Source: Pseudomonas guariconensis
GTDB lineage: Bacteria; Pseudomonadota; Gammaproteobacteria; Pseudomonadales; Pseudomonadaceae
Length of the DNA: 64,000 nt
NCBI RefSeq assembly: GCF_900102675.1
Contig: NZ_FMYX01000005.1
Location: 248,001 to 312,000, forward strand
Direction: 5' to 3'
The translations under genes and the position numbers were made by a program. Positions 53,984 to 62,654 of this stretch are shown here, one piece after another. Position 1 is the first letter of the stretch. The number at the start of each line of letters is the position of its first letter. Under the pieces are notes generated by a model. The model saw only the letters and a program-made list of their open reading frames with translations, was not told the origin of the DNA and did no database searches.

Positions 53984-54870
53984 ACCTCAAGTTGCTTATG
54001 GGACTATGGGCCACAGGCCTTGCCTGGTCGTGCATCGCCTCGGCCCAGCAGGCCTTCCCGACGCCGGAAAAAGCCGTCGAGGCCTTCGTCCAGGCCCTGG
54101 GTGTGGAGCACCCCGACGAAGCGCGCCTGGCGCAGCTGCTCGGCGAAGACTGGCGTAACTACATTCCCCGCGGGGGCGTGCAGCGCAGCGACGTGGATGC
54201 GTTCTTGCAGCAGTACCGCGAACGACACCGCATCGAGCCAGACGGCGAGCGCAAGGCGATTCTGGCAGTGGGCAACGCCCCCTGGACCTTGCCGATCCCG
54301 CTGGTCAAAGGCAATGGCGGTTGGCGCTTCGATCTGAAGGCCGGCAGCGCCGAGATCCGTGCGCGGCGCATTGGCCGCAATGAGCTGGCGGCTTTGCAGT
54401 CGGTGCTGGCGTATCACGACGCGCAGATGGACTACGCCACCCAGGATCGCAACGGCAACGGTGCGCTCGAGTACGCCCAGAAAATCTTCAGCAGCCCAGG
54501 CAAGCACGACGGCCTCTACTGGGCGGACGGAGGCGACGGCCAGATCAGCCCGCTGGGCCCGCTGTTCGGTCAGGACGTAGTCGGCGATGACTGGTATGGC
54601 TACCACTTTCGCATTCTCGATGGCCAGGGCCCGTCGGCACCTGGCGGCGCGTACAGCTACCTGATCGGCGACCAGATGAGCCGAGGCTTTGCGCTTATCG
54701 CCTGGCCTGCCAAGTACAACGAGACGGGGGTGATGAGCTTCATGATCAGCCATGACGGCCAGGTGTTCGACAAGGACCTGGGGCCTGATGGCGAGAAGGT
54801 CGCCAAGGCGATGAAGCGCTTCGACCCGGACGACAGCTGGCAGGTGGTGAAGGTAGACCCAGCCGAGTGA
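53980..54870 (+). CDS. DUF2950 periplasmic protein
   Basis: 296 residues with a signal peptide (LMGLWATGLAWSCIASAQQA) and the DUF2950 domain: FPTPEKAVEAFVQALG near residue 30, then GGWRFDLKAGSAEIRARRIGRN near 120, and the C-terminal block PGGAYSYLIGDQMSRGFALI. Overlaps the DUF3300 gene by four bases, the normal arrangement for the pair. Likely acts in the cell envelope with the DUF3300 protein. It ends the same-strand run that begins with the CPA2 antiporter. Confidence 0.83.
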   Translation: MNLKLLMGLWATGLAWSCIASAQQAFPTPEKAVEAFVQALGVEHPDEARLAQLLGEDWRNYIPRGGVQRSDVDAFLQQYRERHRIEPDGERKAILAVGNAPWTLPIPLVKGNGGWRFDLKAGSAEIRARRIGRNELAALQSVLAYHDAQMDYATQDRNGNGALEYAQKIFSSPGKHDGLYWADGGDGQISPLGPLFGQDVVGDDWYGYHFRILDGQGPSAPGGAYSYLIGDQMSRGFALIAWPAKYNETGVMSFMISHDGQVFDKDLGPDGEKVAKAMKRFDPDDSWQVVKVDPAE

Positions 54871-54924
54871 GGGCTGGCACTGAAAGCGCAGGCTGAGCCC
54901 TGGGCCGAGCTGTGCAGCGATACG

Positions 54925-54938
54925 TCGGCAATTGCCGA
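54925..54938. other. 14-base perfect palindrome with a nearby T7 run
   Basis: TCGGCAATTGCCGA is self-complementary. A T7 run lies at about 54960-54967, preceded by a short GAAG/CTTC hairpin. It lies between the convergent DUF2950 and TorF-like genes and could terminate one of them; weak evidence. Confidence 0.3.
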
Positions 54939-55094
54939 AGCCCACTTCTTGGCCTGGCTATTTTTTTCGAAGCGCCGGCGTATCTACAGTCGCAGGCGAG
55001 AGGCAGGCCTCTGTGCGGCTGCGGGCTCACCGGCGAAAGTGTCCCTACAGGCAACGCAACGACAGGGTGCCGGGGCTGCCTGTGCAGTCCTGAT

Positions 55095-55826
55095 TCAGAA
55101 CTTCTTGCTCGCACTTCCTACCCAGGTCGCCGAACACAGGTCATCGAACCCATAGCTGCTGGCGCACTCGGTCTTGGACAGGTCGGTGTCGATGTACGAC
55201 AAACTCCAGGTCAGCCCAGCCAGTTCACGGGTCAGCTTCACTTCCCATTCGTGGTGGTCGGACGATGTCTTGCCATCGCCGGCCGTGTACATCGGATCCT
55301 TGAAGTCCATGCGCCCGTAACGCAGCTGCAAGCCGATCTCCAGCGGCAGGGCGGTTTCGTAGGCCACGTAGCTGTAGAGGGTGTCCTGGTCATCGCCCAG
55401 GGCGCTGCCGGTGTCGTTGGAGTAGTTCGCTCCCAGGGTCACGCCGTAGACGGTGAGGGCGGCGTAGTAGTCGCTGAGGTTGTACAGGCTCGACTTGGGG
55501 TAGGTGTACTTGAGGTAGCCCACATCCAGGCTGACTTCATCGGTGGCCTGCCAGTACCAGCCGGCGTAGTAGTCCACCTCCTGGCGGGTCTGGGTGCCGA
55601 AGCCAAAGTCCACATTGGAGGTCCAGGCGCCGAGGTACAGGCCGCTGGTGTGCTGCAGGGTGATGGCGAGTTGGGCGGCGGGGTCGTTCTGGGTCTGGGA
55701 GATGCCGCGGGTACGGTAATCGCTGACCAGAGCGGGTTCGATCTCCAGGTAGAAGTCATCACTCAGGGATACGGCTTGGCTGGTCAAGGGGGCCAGGGTC
55801 GAGGCAATGAGCAGGATGCGGCGCAT
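55095..55826 (-). CDS. TorF-family putative outer-membrane porin
   Basis: 243 residues with a signal peptide (MRRILLIASTLAPLTSQAVS) and repeated beta-strand patterns rich in alternating aromatic and polar residues (VSDYRTRGISQTQNDPAAQL at the start of the mature domain), ending in an aromatic residue (SASKKF). This matches the 'TorF-like putative porin' group. A hairpin separates it from the amidohydrolase gene upstream on the same strand. Confidence 0.78.
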   Translation of the reverse strand: MRRILLIASTLAPLTSQAVSLSDDFYLEIEPALVSDYRTRGISQTQNDPAAQLAITLQHTSGLYLGAWTSNVDFGFGTQTRQEVDYYAGWYWQATDEVSLDVGYLKYTYPKSSLYNLSDYYAALTVYGVTLGANYSNDTGSALGDDQDTLYSYVAYETALPLEIGLQLRYGRMDFKDPMYTAGDGKTSSDHHEWEVKLTRELAGLTWSLSYIDTDLSKTECASSYGFDDLCSATWVGSASKKF

Positions 55827-55880
55827 GAAGGTACCTGTTTGTTGTGATTGTTCTGGCAGGTGCGGGCAAAGCGCGGCCTG

Positions 55881-55901
55881 GCTCCCGGGTAGCCCGGGAG
55901 C
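55881..55901. terminator. Nine-base-pair GC hairpin between amidohydrolase and TorF-like genes
   Basis: GCTCCCGGG (55881-55889) and CCCGGGAGC (55893-55901) pair perfectly around a TAG loop. It follows the end of the amidohydrolase gene (minus strand) by 20 bases and lies before the start of the TorF-like gene, so it could terminate or attenuate the read-through. No T-tract. Confidence 0.5.
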
Positions 55902-55921
55902 TTGGCGTGGTGCAGAGGGAG

Positions 55922-57667
55922 TCAGTGTTCGGCTTTGTAGACTTCGCGGCCGCCGAACCAGGTCTGCAGGACGCGGGTGTCGGCCAGGTCATTGTCGGCG
56001 ACGGTGAGCACATCGCGGTCGAGCACGATGAAGTCGGCTTGCTTGCCGGGCGTGAGCGAGCCGATCTGCTTGTCCAGGCCAATGGTGCGTGCGGCGTTGA
56101 GGGTGTAGGCCTGGAACATGGTCTGGCGGTCGATGCGCTCCTTTGGGTTAAGCACGCCCTTGGGGCCTTCGCGGGTGATGGCCTGGTGAATGGCCAGCCA
56201 CGGGTTGGGCGAGGAAACCGACCAGTCGCTGGCCCCGGCGATGGTGGCGCCGTGGCTGAGCAGCGAATGGGCAGGGTACTGGTAGGGGAAGACATGGGGG
56301 CTGACGTAGGGCTTGACCATGTCCAAGGTGTATTCGTCGCCCGAGGCCCAGAGCAGCTGCATCGAGGCGATCACGTTCAAGGGCTTGAAGCGGGCGAACT
56401 CGGTGGGGTTCACCAGTTGCAGATGAGTGATGGAGTGGGTGACGCCACTCTGGCGGTCCTTGCGCGCTTGGGCGATGCCGTTGAGCGATTCGCGTACCGC
56501 CCGGTCACCGATGGCGTGGATATGTACCAGCCAGCCTCGGGCGTCGGCGGCGCTGACCAGCTCGCCGAAATGCGTCGGGTCGATCAAGAGCTCTCCGGTT
56601 TTGTGGGAATTGCTGTAGGGCTCGAGCATCGCCGCGCTTTGCGCCGGGTATTCCACCACGCCGTCGGCGAATATCTTGATGCCGGGCAGTGTCAGGTTGG
56701 GGATGCCCTGGAACTGCTGGCGAACTTTGTCCAAGGTGTCGAGATCGGCCGGCAGGCTCTTGGGGTTGGCCACCAGCAGCGCAGCGACATGGGCATTCAA
56801 CTGGCCTTTCTCGGCCAGGGCCTTGTAGGCCGGCAGTACGCCGATGGATTTTTCCGTGGGCTGGAGGCTGAACACCGACTCCCCAGGTGCGGCGTTGGCG
56901 GCCGGGTCCATCCAGGCGGTGATGCCGAAGGCGTTGTTGTATTTCACCGCAGCGTCGGCGGCGTGCAGCAGGGCGTCGGCGCTGGGGGAGGGCATGGCGG
57001 CGCTGATGCGGTCCCAGCCTGCATCCACGGCAAAGCCATTGGGTGTGCCGTCTTGTTTCTTGCCCAGGGTGTCGCGTTCGGCGGCGGGCAGGGTGGCCAG
57101 GAGCCTGGCGTCGATACCGGCGCGGTCGAGCATGGCCTGGTTGGCCCAGGCGGTGTGGTGGTCGCTGCCAATGAACACCACCGGGACCTTTGCCCACTCG
57201 CCGTGGTTGAAGGTCGCGCCCAGCTCCTCGGCCTTGGCCCAGTAGGTGGAGCTCACCCCGACCACGGTCAGCACATCGCCTTGGCGGGCTGTGCCGTCGT
57301 CACGCCAGGCGCGCAAGCGTTTTTCCAGCTCCGCGGTGGGCACGTTCTCCTCATCGGCCAGGCTGGCTGCCGACAGCTCCAGGCCACCGAAGATGGCGTG
57401 GGAGTGGCTGTCGATCATCCCCGGCATGACCCGCTTTCCGCCCAGGTCGATGACTTGGGTCGTGCTGCCGGCCAGAGCCTTGATCTGGGCATCGGTGCCT
57501 ACTTTGAGCACTTTGCCGTCCTGTACGGCCATGGCCTGTGCAGACGGGTGGGCGGGGTCGGCGGTGTACAGCTTGCCATTGAGCAGCACCAGATCCACAG
57601 CGGCCATCGAATCCATCGAGGCAAAGGCCAGCGCCACGGACAGCAACGTAGGCGTGAAACGTCTCAT
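55922..57667 (-). CDS. Exported amidohydrolase (YtcJ-like)
   Basis: 581 residues. A signal peptide (MRRFTPTLLSVALAFASMDS, cleavage near SMAAVD) precedes the metal-dependent hydrolase barrel: VMPGMIDSHSHAIFGG supplies the HxH motif, and a later region HIHAIGDRAV, GVTHSITHLQL and the metal-ligand region GASDWSVSSPNP complete the site. AAGAGG precedes ATG 57667. A frame opening much earlier overlaps the LysR gene on the other strand and is rejected. Divergent from a LysR gene, probably its regulator; substrate unknown. A periplasmic member is somewhat unusual for the family. Confidence 0.82.
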   Translation of the reverse strand: MRRFTPTLLSVALAFASMDSMAAVDLVLLNGKLYTADPAHPSAQAMAVQDGKVLKVGTDAQIKALAGSTTQVIDLGGKRVMPGMIDSHSHAIFGGLELSAASLADEENVPTAELEKRLRAWRDDGTARQGDVLTVVGVSSTYWAKAEELGATFNHGEWAKVPVVFIGSDHHTAWANQAMLDRAGIDARLLATLPAAERDTLGKKQDGTPNGFAVDAGWDRISAAMPSPSADALLHAADAAVKYNNAFGITAWMDPAANAAPGESVFSLQPTEKSIGVLPAYKALAEKGQLNAHVAALLVANPKSLPADLDTLDKVRQQFQGIPNLTLPGIKIFADGVVEYPAQSAAMLEPYSNSHKTGELLIDPTHFGELVSAADARGWLVHIHAIGDRAVRESLNGIAQARKDRQSGVTHSITHLQLVNPTEFARFKPLNVIASMQLLWASGDEYTLDMVKPYVSPHVFPYQYPAHSLLSHGATIAGASDWSVSSPNPWLAIHQAITREGPKGVLNPKERIDRQTMFQAYTLNAARTIGLDKQIGSLTPGKQADFIVLDRDVLTVADNDLADTRVLQTWFGGREVYKAEH

Positions 57668-57772
57668 TGCAAAACCTCTTGTTTTTTGGGGGCTGTTGGC
57701 GAGACTAACGGCTGGCCCGGGCAGGCAGAACGCCCGAAATGCGCAAAAGCTTTTTTCCTGAATGGAAAAACC

Positions 57773-58690
57773 ATGGACAAGTTCGCCGCCATCACCATGT
57801 TCGTCGCCACTGCCGAGCACGGCAGTTTCAGCCGCGCCGCCGAGCAATTGGGCAAGACCCCGTCGGCCCTGACCAAAGCCGTGAGCCATCTGGAGGATGA
57901 CCTGGGCGTGCGGCTGTTCGAGCGCAGCACGCGGCGCACGGTGCTGACCGAAGCCGGCAAGGTCTACCTGGAAACCGCGCGCCAGGTGCTCATGCGCATG
58001 CATGAAGTCGGCGAAGTGGTGGGGCAGATGCAACATGGCTTGCATGGGATCCTGCGGCTGACGGCGCCGCTGGCCTATGGGCGGGCCTTTCTGGACCAGG
58101 TGTGCTCACAGTTTCTGCGCGACTATCCGCAGATCCGCCTGCGCGTGGACCTCTCCGATGACTTCGTCGACCTGGTGGAAAGCGGCTACGACCTGGCCCT
58201 GCGCGAAGGGCACAATGACTTGCCCGGGTTGATCGCCAGGGAGGTCGGCCGCAACCGCCTGACGCTGTGCGCGAGCCCCGACTACCTGGCGCGCAACCCG
58301 ATACCGGTCACACCCCAGACCCTCGATCAGCACGACTGGCTGTTGTATCGCCATGCCGCCCTGAGCCGCACCTACTGGTGGGTAGAGAAGGACGGCGAAC
58401 GTCTGAGCCTGCTGCAGCCCACCCATGCTCGACTGGAAAGCGACAACTACGACCTGCTGCTGGCCAGCGCGCTGGCCGGTGGCGGGTTGTTTCATGTGCC
58501 GCTGTGGAGTGGCGCGCCCTATCTGGCCGATGGGCGCCTGGTGCGCTTGATGGAAGACTACGCGATCGACCCCGACGCCTTCGGGCCGAAGATCCTGGCG
58601 GTGTACCCCAGCCATCGGCGAGCGACGGGGAAGGTGCTGGCGTTCATCGAGTACCTGGCGGCATACCTGGAGCGCACGGGGTTGGCCTAG
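57773..58690 (+). CDS. LysR-family regulator divergent from the amidohydrolase
   Basis: 305 residues: MDKFAAITMFVATAEHGSFS start, helix-turn-helix about residues 18-38 (RAAEQLGKTPSALTKAVSHL) and a C-terminal effector domain. Same MDKF...FV start as the LysR at 12794, so the two belong to a related subgroup. It is divergent from the amidohydrolase with about 105 bases between starts, a classic LysR arrangement. Its stop overlaps the diguanylate cyclase end by four bases (convergent). Upstream in-frame sequence lacks a Shine-Dalgarno and overlaps the amidohydrolase, so it is rejected. Confidence 0.84.
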   Translation: MDKFAAITMFVATAEHGSFSRAAEQLGKTPSALTKAVSHLEDDLGVRLFERSTRRTVLTEAGKVYLETARQVLMRMHEVGEVVGQMQHGLHGILRLTAPLAYGRAFLDQVCSQFLRDYPQIRLRVDLSDDFVDLVESGYDLALREGHNDLPGLIAREVGRNRLTLCASPDYLARNPIPVTPQTLDQHDWLLYRHAALSRTYWWVEKDGERLSLLQPTHARLESDNYDLLLASALAGGGLFHVPLWSGAPYLADGRLVRLMEDYAIDPDAFGPKILAVYPSHRRATGKVLAFIEYLAAYLERTGLA

Positions 58691-59868
58691 CCTTCGATGG
58701 CCGGCTCGTTGGCTGCGCTGTGCTCGAACACATGGACACGGTTGCGTCCCGCGGCCTTGGCCGCATACAGCGCGTCGTCCGCCAGCGCCAGCAGGCGCGA
58801 GAGTTCGTAGCCTGCGGCCTCGCTGGTGACGACGCCGATGCTGACGCTCAGACTCCCTGGCGTGGGCAGTGCAGCGCTGTGAAAGCGCTGACGAATGTTC
58901 TGCGCGACCAGGGTCGCGATCTGCTCCCCCGCACCGGGCAGAAGGCAGGCGAATTCCTCGCCGCCGATCCGGCCGAACACATCGCCGTGGCGCAGGTTGC
59001 GGGTCGCCAGCTGACTGAAGGCGATCAACGCCTGGTCGCCTGCCTGGTGACCGAGGCTGTCATTGAGGCGCTTGAAATGGTCCAGGTCGAACAGCAGCAG
59101 GGTGATGGGGGTGTGGGTGCGTTTGGCCTCGGCCAGGATCTGCTCACCTTGGGTGATGAATGCCCGGCGGTTGCCGATGCCCGTCAACTCGTCGGTGTTG
59201 GCGGCCGTTTTATACTTCTTCTCGGCCTGCTCCTTGACCATTGCCAGGGTGATATAAGCGATGCCGGTGGCATAGAGCATCGACTCGAACAGCATGACGG
59301 CAAAGAACCGTGCGCCATCGCCACTGCCGGACAAGGCGTTTTCCAGCGAGAGGCCTTCATCGACGATGAGGCGCACGATGTAGAAGATGGTGTGCATGCC
59401 CAGGATCAACAGGGCCGGCAGGTACGCCATGTCCAGGCGATTGCGGCTGCGCCACAGCTCGACGATGCCCAGGCCCGAGTAGGCCGCGGCAAGGGTCGAA
59501 TACACCGTGATGCGCAGTGACAGCGAGTCGTAGAACACCGGCGTGAAGCAGAACAGCAGCCACACCACCACACCCATGGCAATGCCGGGCAAGTAGGGCG
59601 CGCGCCCGGCCAGGGTGCGCATGGCTGTCCAGCCCAGTGCGGCTGACAACAACAGCACGATATTGCCCAGCACCAGGGGAACGAGGTCGTAGCCGCGCTC
59701 GCGCAGGCTGATCAAGGCGACGCCCACCGAGGCCAGCAACAACATCGCGCCCAGATAACCCAGCGGCCGCTCACGTCTGCCACGCGCCCAGGTGTGCAGG
59801 GTGAGTGTGCCCATCAGACCGAGCAGGAAGACGGTGACGAGAATGAGGGTGGGAATACTCAAGAGCAC
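58687..59868 (-). CDS. Membrane-bound diguanylate cyclase (GGDEF)
   Basis: 393 residues from GTG 59868, preceded by AAGGAC at six bases. About six to seven membrane helices make up residues 1-220 (IPTLILVTVFLLGLMGTLTL and others), followed by the GGDEF domain: TDELTGIGNRRAF near residue 230 and an intact active-site GGEEF in GRIGGEEFACLLPG near residue 305, so it is probably an active diguanylate cyclase. Ends head-on with the LysR gene. Its product would feed c-di-GMP receptors such as LapD elsewhere in the window. Confidence 0.85.
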   Translation of the reverse strand: MLLSIPTLILVTVFLLGLMGTLTLHTWARGRRERPLGYLGAMLLLASVGVALISLRERGYDLVPLVLGNIVLLLSAALGWTAMRTLAGRAPYLPGIAMGVVVWLLFCFTPVFYDSLSLRITVYSTLAAAYSGLGIVELWRSRNRLDMAYLPALLILGMHTIFYIVRLIVDEGLSLENALSGSGDGARFFAVMLFESMLYATGIAYITLAMVKEQAEKKYKTAANTDELTGIGNRRAFITQGEQILAEAKRTHTPITLLLFDLDHFKRLNDSLGHQAGDQALIAFSQLATRNLRHGDVFGRIGGEEFACLLPGAGEQIATLVAQNIRQRFHSAALPTPGSLSVSIGVVTSEAAGYELSRLLALADDALYAAKAAGRNRVHVFEHSAANEPAIEG

Positions 59869-60270
59869 GGGAAGTCCTTTGGGCTCGGCGGCAGGTCCAT
59901 CAGTTTTGCCATGTTAAGCGCCAGCGTGGCAGTTTGCCAATGTGCGGAAAGTTATTAAATTCGCTATGGGTGGGGCTGTCGTTAATGTCGCAAGAATAAG
60001 CTCACGGATGGCGTACTCTCGGGAAAAAGTTTTTTTAAACAATCTGTTAATTCTTCGGGAAAGCATTATGCCGGGCCGGTTGGTCGGGTTTGCGCAGGTG
60101 ACCAAGCACGGTGCATGCAGGCCCGGGAGCGAGCCTGAACAAGCCGGGAGGCGCCCTGCGCCTGGCCTGCCGGGCGCCGCGCCCACGGCCGAAAAGCACA
60201 AGACTTTCGCGGGGAAAAACCGGATAATGGCCGCCATTTTCGTTTTGCTCGTTATCACGGTATCCCCCGC
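59869..60270. other. Promoter region between diguanylate cyclase and YcaO genes
   Basis: 402 bases between divergent genes. The stretch 59990-60065 is AT-rich with a run of T and A (GTTTTTTTAAAC) and TTAATTC, likely promoter DNA, and the interval from 60120 to 60240 is GC-rich. No clear hairpin or dyad was seen. An open frame on the plus strand from 59942 reads as low-complexity and overlaps the YcaO start, so I do not call a gene. Confidence 0.4.
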
Positions 60271-62469
60271 ATGGAAATCAAGGTCAACTTTCTCGACAAC
60301 CTTCGACTTGAAGCCAAGTTTGATGACTTCACGGTCGTGGCCGACCAGCCGATTCGCTATAAGGGCGATGGTTCGGCACCGGGGCCGTTCGATTATTTCC
60401 TGGCCTCTTCGGCCTTGTGTGCGGCGTACTTTGTAAAGTTGTACTGCAATACACGAAACATTCCGACCGATAATATTCGTCTGTCTCAGAATAATATTGT
60501 CGATCCGGAAAACCGCTATAAACAGATCTTCAAGATCCAAGTGGAACTGCCGGCGGACATCAGCGAAAAAGACCGCCAGGGCATCTTGCGTTCGATCGAG
60601 CGATGCACGGTGAAGAAGGTCGTGCAGACCGGTCCTGAGTTCGTCATCGAAGAGGTGGAGAACCTCGATGCCGATGCCCAGGCATTGCTGATGGTGGACA
60701 CCGACCCGAGCGCGAGCACCTATATCCCAGGCAAGGACCTGCCACTGGAGCAGACCATCGCCAACATGTCGCAGATCCTGGCCGGTCTGGGCATGAAGAT
60801 CGAGATCGCCTCCTGGCGCAACATCGTGCCCAACGTATGGTCGCTGCACATCCGCGATGCCCACTCGCCGATGTGCTTCACCAACGGCAAGGGCGCGACC
60901 AAGGAGAGCGCCCTGGCGTCGGCCCTGGGCGAGTTCATCGAACGCCTGAACTGCAACTTCTTCTACAACGATCAGTTCTGGGGCGAGGACATCGCCAACG
61001 CGCCGTTCGTGCATTACCCGGACGAGCGCTGGTTCAAGCCGGGCCGCAAAGACGCGCTGCCAGCGGAGATCCTCGACCCGTACTGCCTGGAAATCTACAA
61101 CCCTGAAGGCGAGCTGCGTGGCTCGCACCTTTACGACACCAACTCTGGCAACGTCGAGCGTGGCATTTGCTCGCTGCCCTATGTGCGTCAGTCCGACGGC
61201 CAGGTGGTGTATTTCCCGTCCAACCTGGTCGAGAACCTGTTCCTGAGCAACGGCATGAGCGCCGGCAATACCCTGGCTGAAGCGCAGGTGCAGTGCCTGT
61301 CGGAAATCTTCGAGCGGGCGGTCAAGCGCGAAATCCTCGAAGGCGAGCTGGCATTGCCGGATGTGCCGCAGGAAGTACTGGCCAAATACCCCGCTATCCT
61401 GGCCGGTATCCAGGGGCTCGAGGAGCAGGGTTTCCCGGTGCTGGTCAAGGACGCCTCGCTCGGCGGTGAATTCCCGGTGATGTGCGTCACCTTGATGAAC
61501 CCGCGTACTGGCGGTGTGTTCGCGTCCTTCGGTGCACACCCAAGCTTCGAAGTGGCGCTGGAGCGCAGTCTGACCGAGCTGTTGCAGGGGCGCAGCTTCG
61601 AGGGCCTGAACGACCTGCCTCAACCGACCTTCTCCAGCCATGCGGTGACCGAGCCGAACAACTTCGTCGAGCACTTCATCGATTCGAGCGGTGTGGTGTC
61701 CTGGCGCTTCTTCAGCGCCAAGGCCGACTTCGAATTCGTCGAGTGGGACTTCTCCGGCCACGGCGAGGATTCCAACGCCGAGGAGGCCGCCACGTTGTTC
61801 GGCATTCTCGAGGGCATGGGCAAAGAGGTGTACATGGCGGTGTACGAGCACCTCGGTGCAACTGCCTGCCGCATCCTGGTGCCGGGCTACTCGGAAATCT
61901 ATCCGTTGGATGACCTGATCTGGGACAACACCAACAAGGCCCTGTTGTTCCGTGCCGACATCCTCAACTTGCACAGCCTGGACGATGACGCCCTGGCGGC
62001 GCTGGTCGAGCGGCTGGAAGAGAGCGAGCTGGACGACTACACCGACATCACCACCTTGATCGGCGTCGAGTTCGACGACAACACGGTCTGGGGGCAGTTG
62101 ACCATCCTGGAGCTCAAGCTGCTGATCTACCTCGCCCTGGAGCAGTTCGAGGCGGCGAAGGAACTGGTGGAGACCTTCCTGCAGTTCAACGACAACACCG
62201 TCGAGCGCGGGCTGTTCTACCAGGCCTTGAACGTGGTGCTGGAAGTGGAACTGGACGAGGACTTGGAGCTGGCCGATTACGAAGCCAACTTCCGCCGCAT
62301 GTTCGGCGATGCGCGCATGGATGCGGTACTGGGTTCGGTCGATGGCAGCGTACGTTTCCATGGCCTGACACCGACGAGCATGAAGCTCGAAGGCCTCGAC
62401 CGCCACCTGCGCTTGATCGACAGCTACAAGAAGCTGCACAGCGCCCGGGCCAAGGTGACCCTGCGCTAA
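60271..62469 (+). CDS. OsmC-YcaO domain fusion protein
   Basis: 732 residues. An N-terminal OsmC-like domain (MEIKVNFLDNLRLEAKFDDF to about residue 140, with the family's SALCAAYFVKLYC cysteine region) is fused to a YcaO domain (about 160-560) containing ATP-site sequences such as KGATKESALASALGEFIERL and SLPYVRQSDGQVVYFPSNL, and a helical C-terminal tail (about 560-732). YcaO proteins phosphorylate amide oxygen to make azolines or thioamides, or support RimO-dependent S12 methylthiolation. No precursor peptide or cyclodehydratase is adjacent. No SD at the start; the ATG is set by homology. Confidence 0.85.
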   Translation: MEIKVNFLDNLRLEAKFDDFTVVADQPIRYKGDGSAPGPFDYFLASSALCAAYFVKLYCNTRNIPTDNIRLSQNNIVDPENRYKQIFKIQVELPADISEKDRQGILRSIERCTVKKVVQTGPEFVIEEVENLDADAQALLMVDTDPSASTYIPGKDLPLEQTIANMSQILAGLGMKIEIASWRNIVPNVWSLHIRDAHSPMCFTNGKGATKESALASALGEFIERLNCNFFYNDQFWGEDIANAPFVHYPDERWFKPGRKDALPAEILDPYCLEIYNPEGELRGSHLYDTNSGNVERGICSLPYVRQSDGQVVYFPSNLVENLFLSNGMSAGNTLAEAQVQCLSEIFERAVKREILEGELALPDVPQEVLAKYPAILAGIQGLEEQGFPVLVKDASLGGEFPVMCVTLMNPRTGGVFASFGAHPSFEVALERSLTELLQGRSFEGLNDLPQPTFSSHAVTEPNNFVEHFIDSSGVVSWRFFSAKADFEFVEWDFSGHGEDSNAEEAATLFGILEGMGKEVYMAVYEHLGATACRILVPGYSEIYPLDDLIWDNTNKALLFRADILNLHSLDDDALAALVERLEESELDDYTDITTLIGVEFDDNTVWGQLTILELKLLIYLALEQFEAAKELVETFLQFNDNTVERGLFYQALNVVLEVELDEDLELADYEANFRRMFGDARMDAVLGSVDGSVRFHGLTPTSMKLEGLDRHLRLIDSYKKLHSARAKVTLR

Positions 62470-62496
62470 GCCAGTCGCCAGCCCTGGTGGCTACCG

Positions 62497-62517
62497 GGGG
62501 CGCGGTGCGCCCCTTTT
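62497..62517 (+). terminator. Intrinsic terminator after the YcaO gene
   Basis: GGGGCGC (62497-62503) pairs with GCGCCCC (62507-62513) around a three-base loop and is followed by TTTT (62514-62517), 28 bases after the YcaO stop: a standard rho-independent terminator. Confidence 0.75.
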
Positions 62518-62569
62518 CGCGGCCCTTCGCCGCTCCCGCAGACGCCGTAGTCCTCCTCGCACAGTTTTT

Positions 62570-62628
62570 GCGGATGAACCCGCTCCCATCGGATCGGCAC
62601 CGATCCTGTGGGAGTGGGTTACCCGCGC
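62570..62628. repeat. REP-like inverted repeat (degenerate)
   Basis: GCGGATGAACCCGCTCCCA at the left and TGGGAGTGGGTTACCCGCGC at the right are imperfect inverted copies, with a perfect inner dyad GGATCGG (62591-62597)/CCGATCC (62600-62606). The GAACCCGCTCCCA core resembles the P. putida-type REP sequence (intergenic palindrome, often 35 bases). It lies between the YcaO terminator and the NCS1 permease end, a normal site for a REP pair. Only one pair is visible in this window. Confidence 0.6.
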
Positions 62629-62654
62629 AGAACACGCTGCACAAAGGCTTGGCT

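Noticed and set aside
55844..57772. Very long plus-strand upstream extension of the LysR gene
   Set aside because: It is antisense to the amidohydrolase; the LysR protein begins at MDKFAAITMF (57773).
59914..62439. Minus-strand open frame of about 841 codons over the YcaO gene
   Set aside because: Antisense to the OsmC-YcaO gene, which has strong domain evidence on the plus strand.
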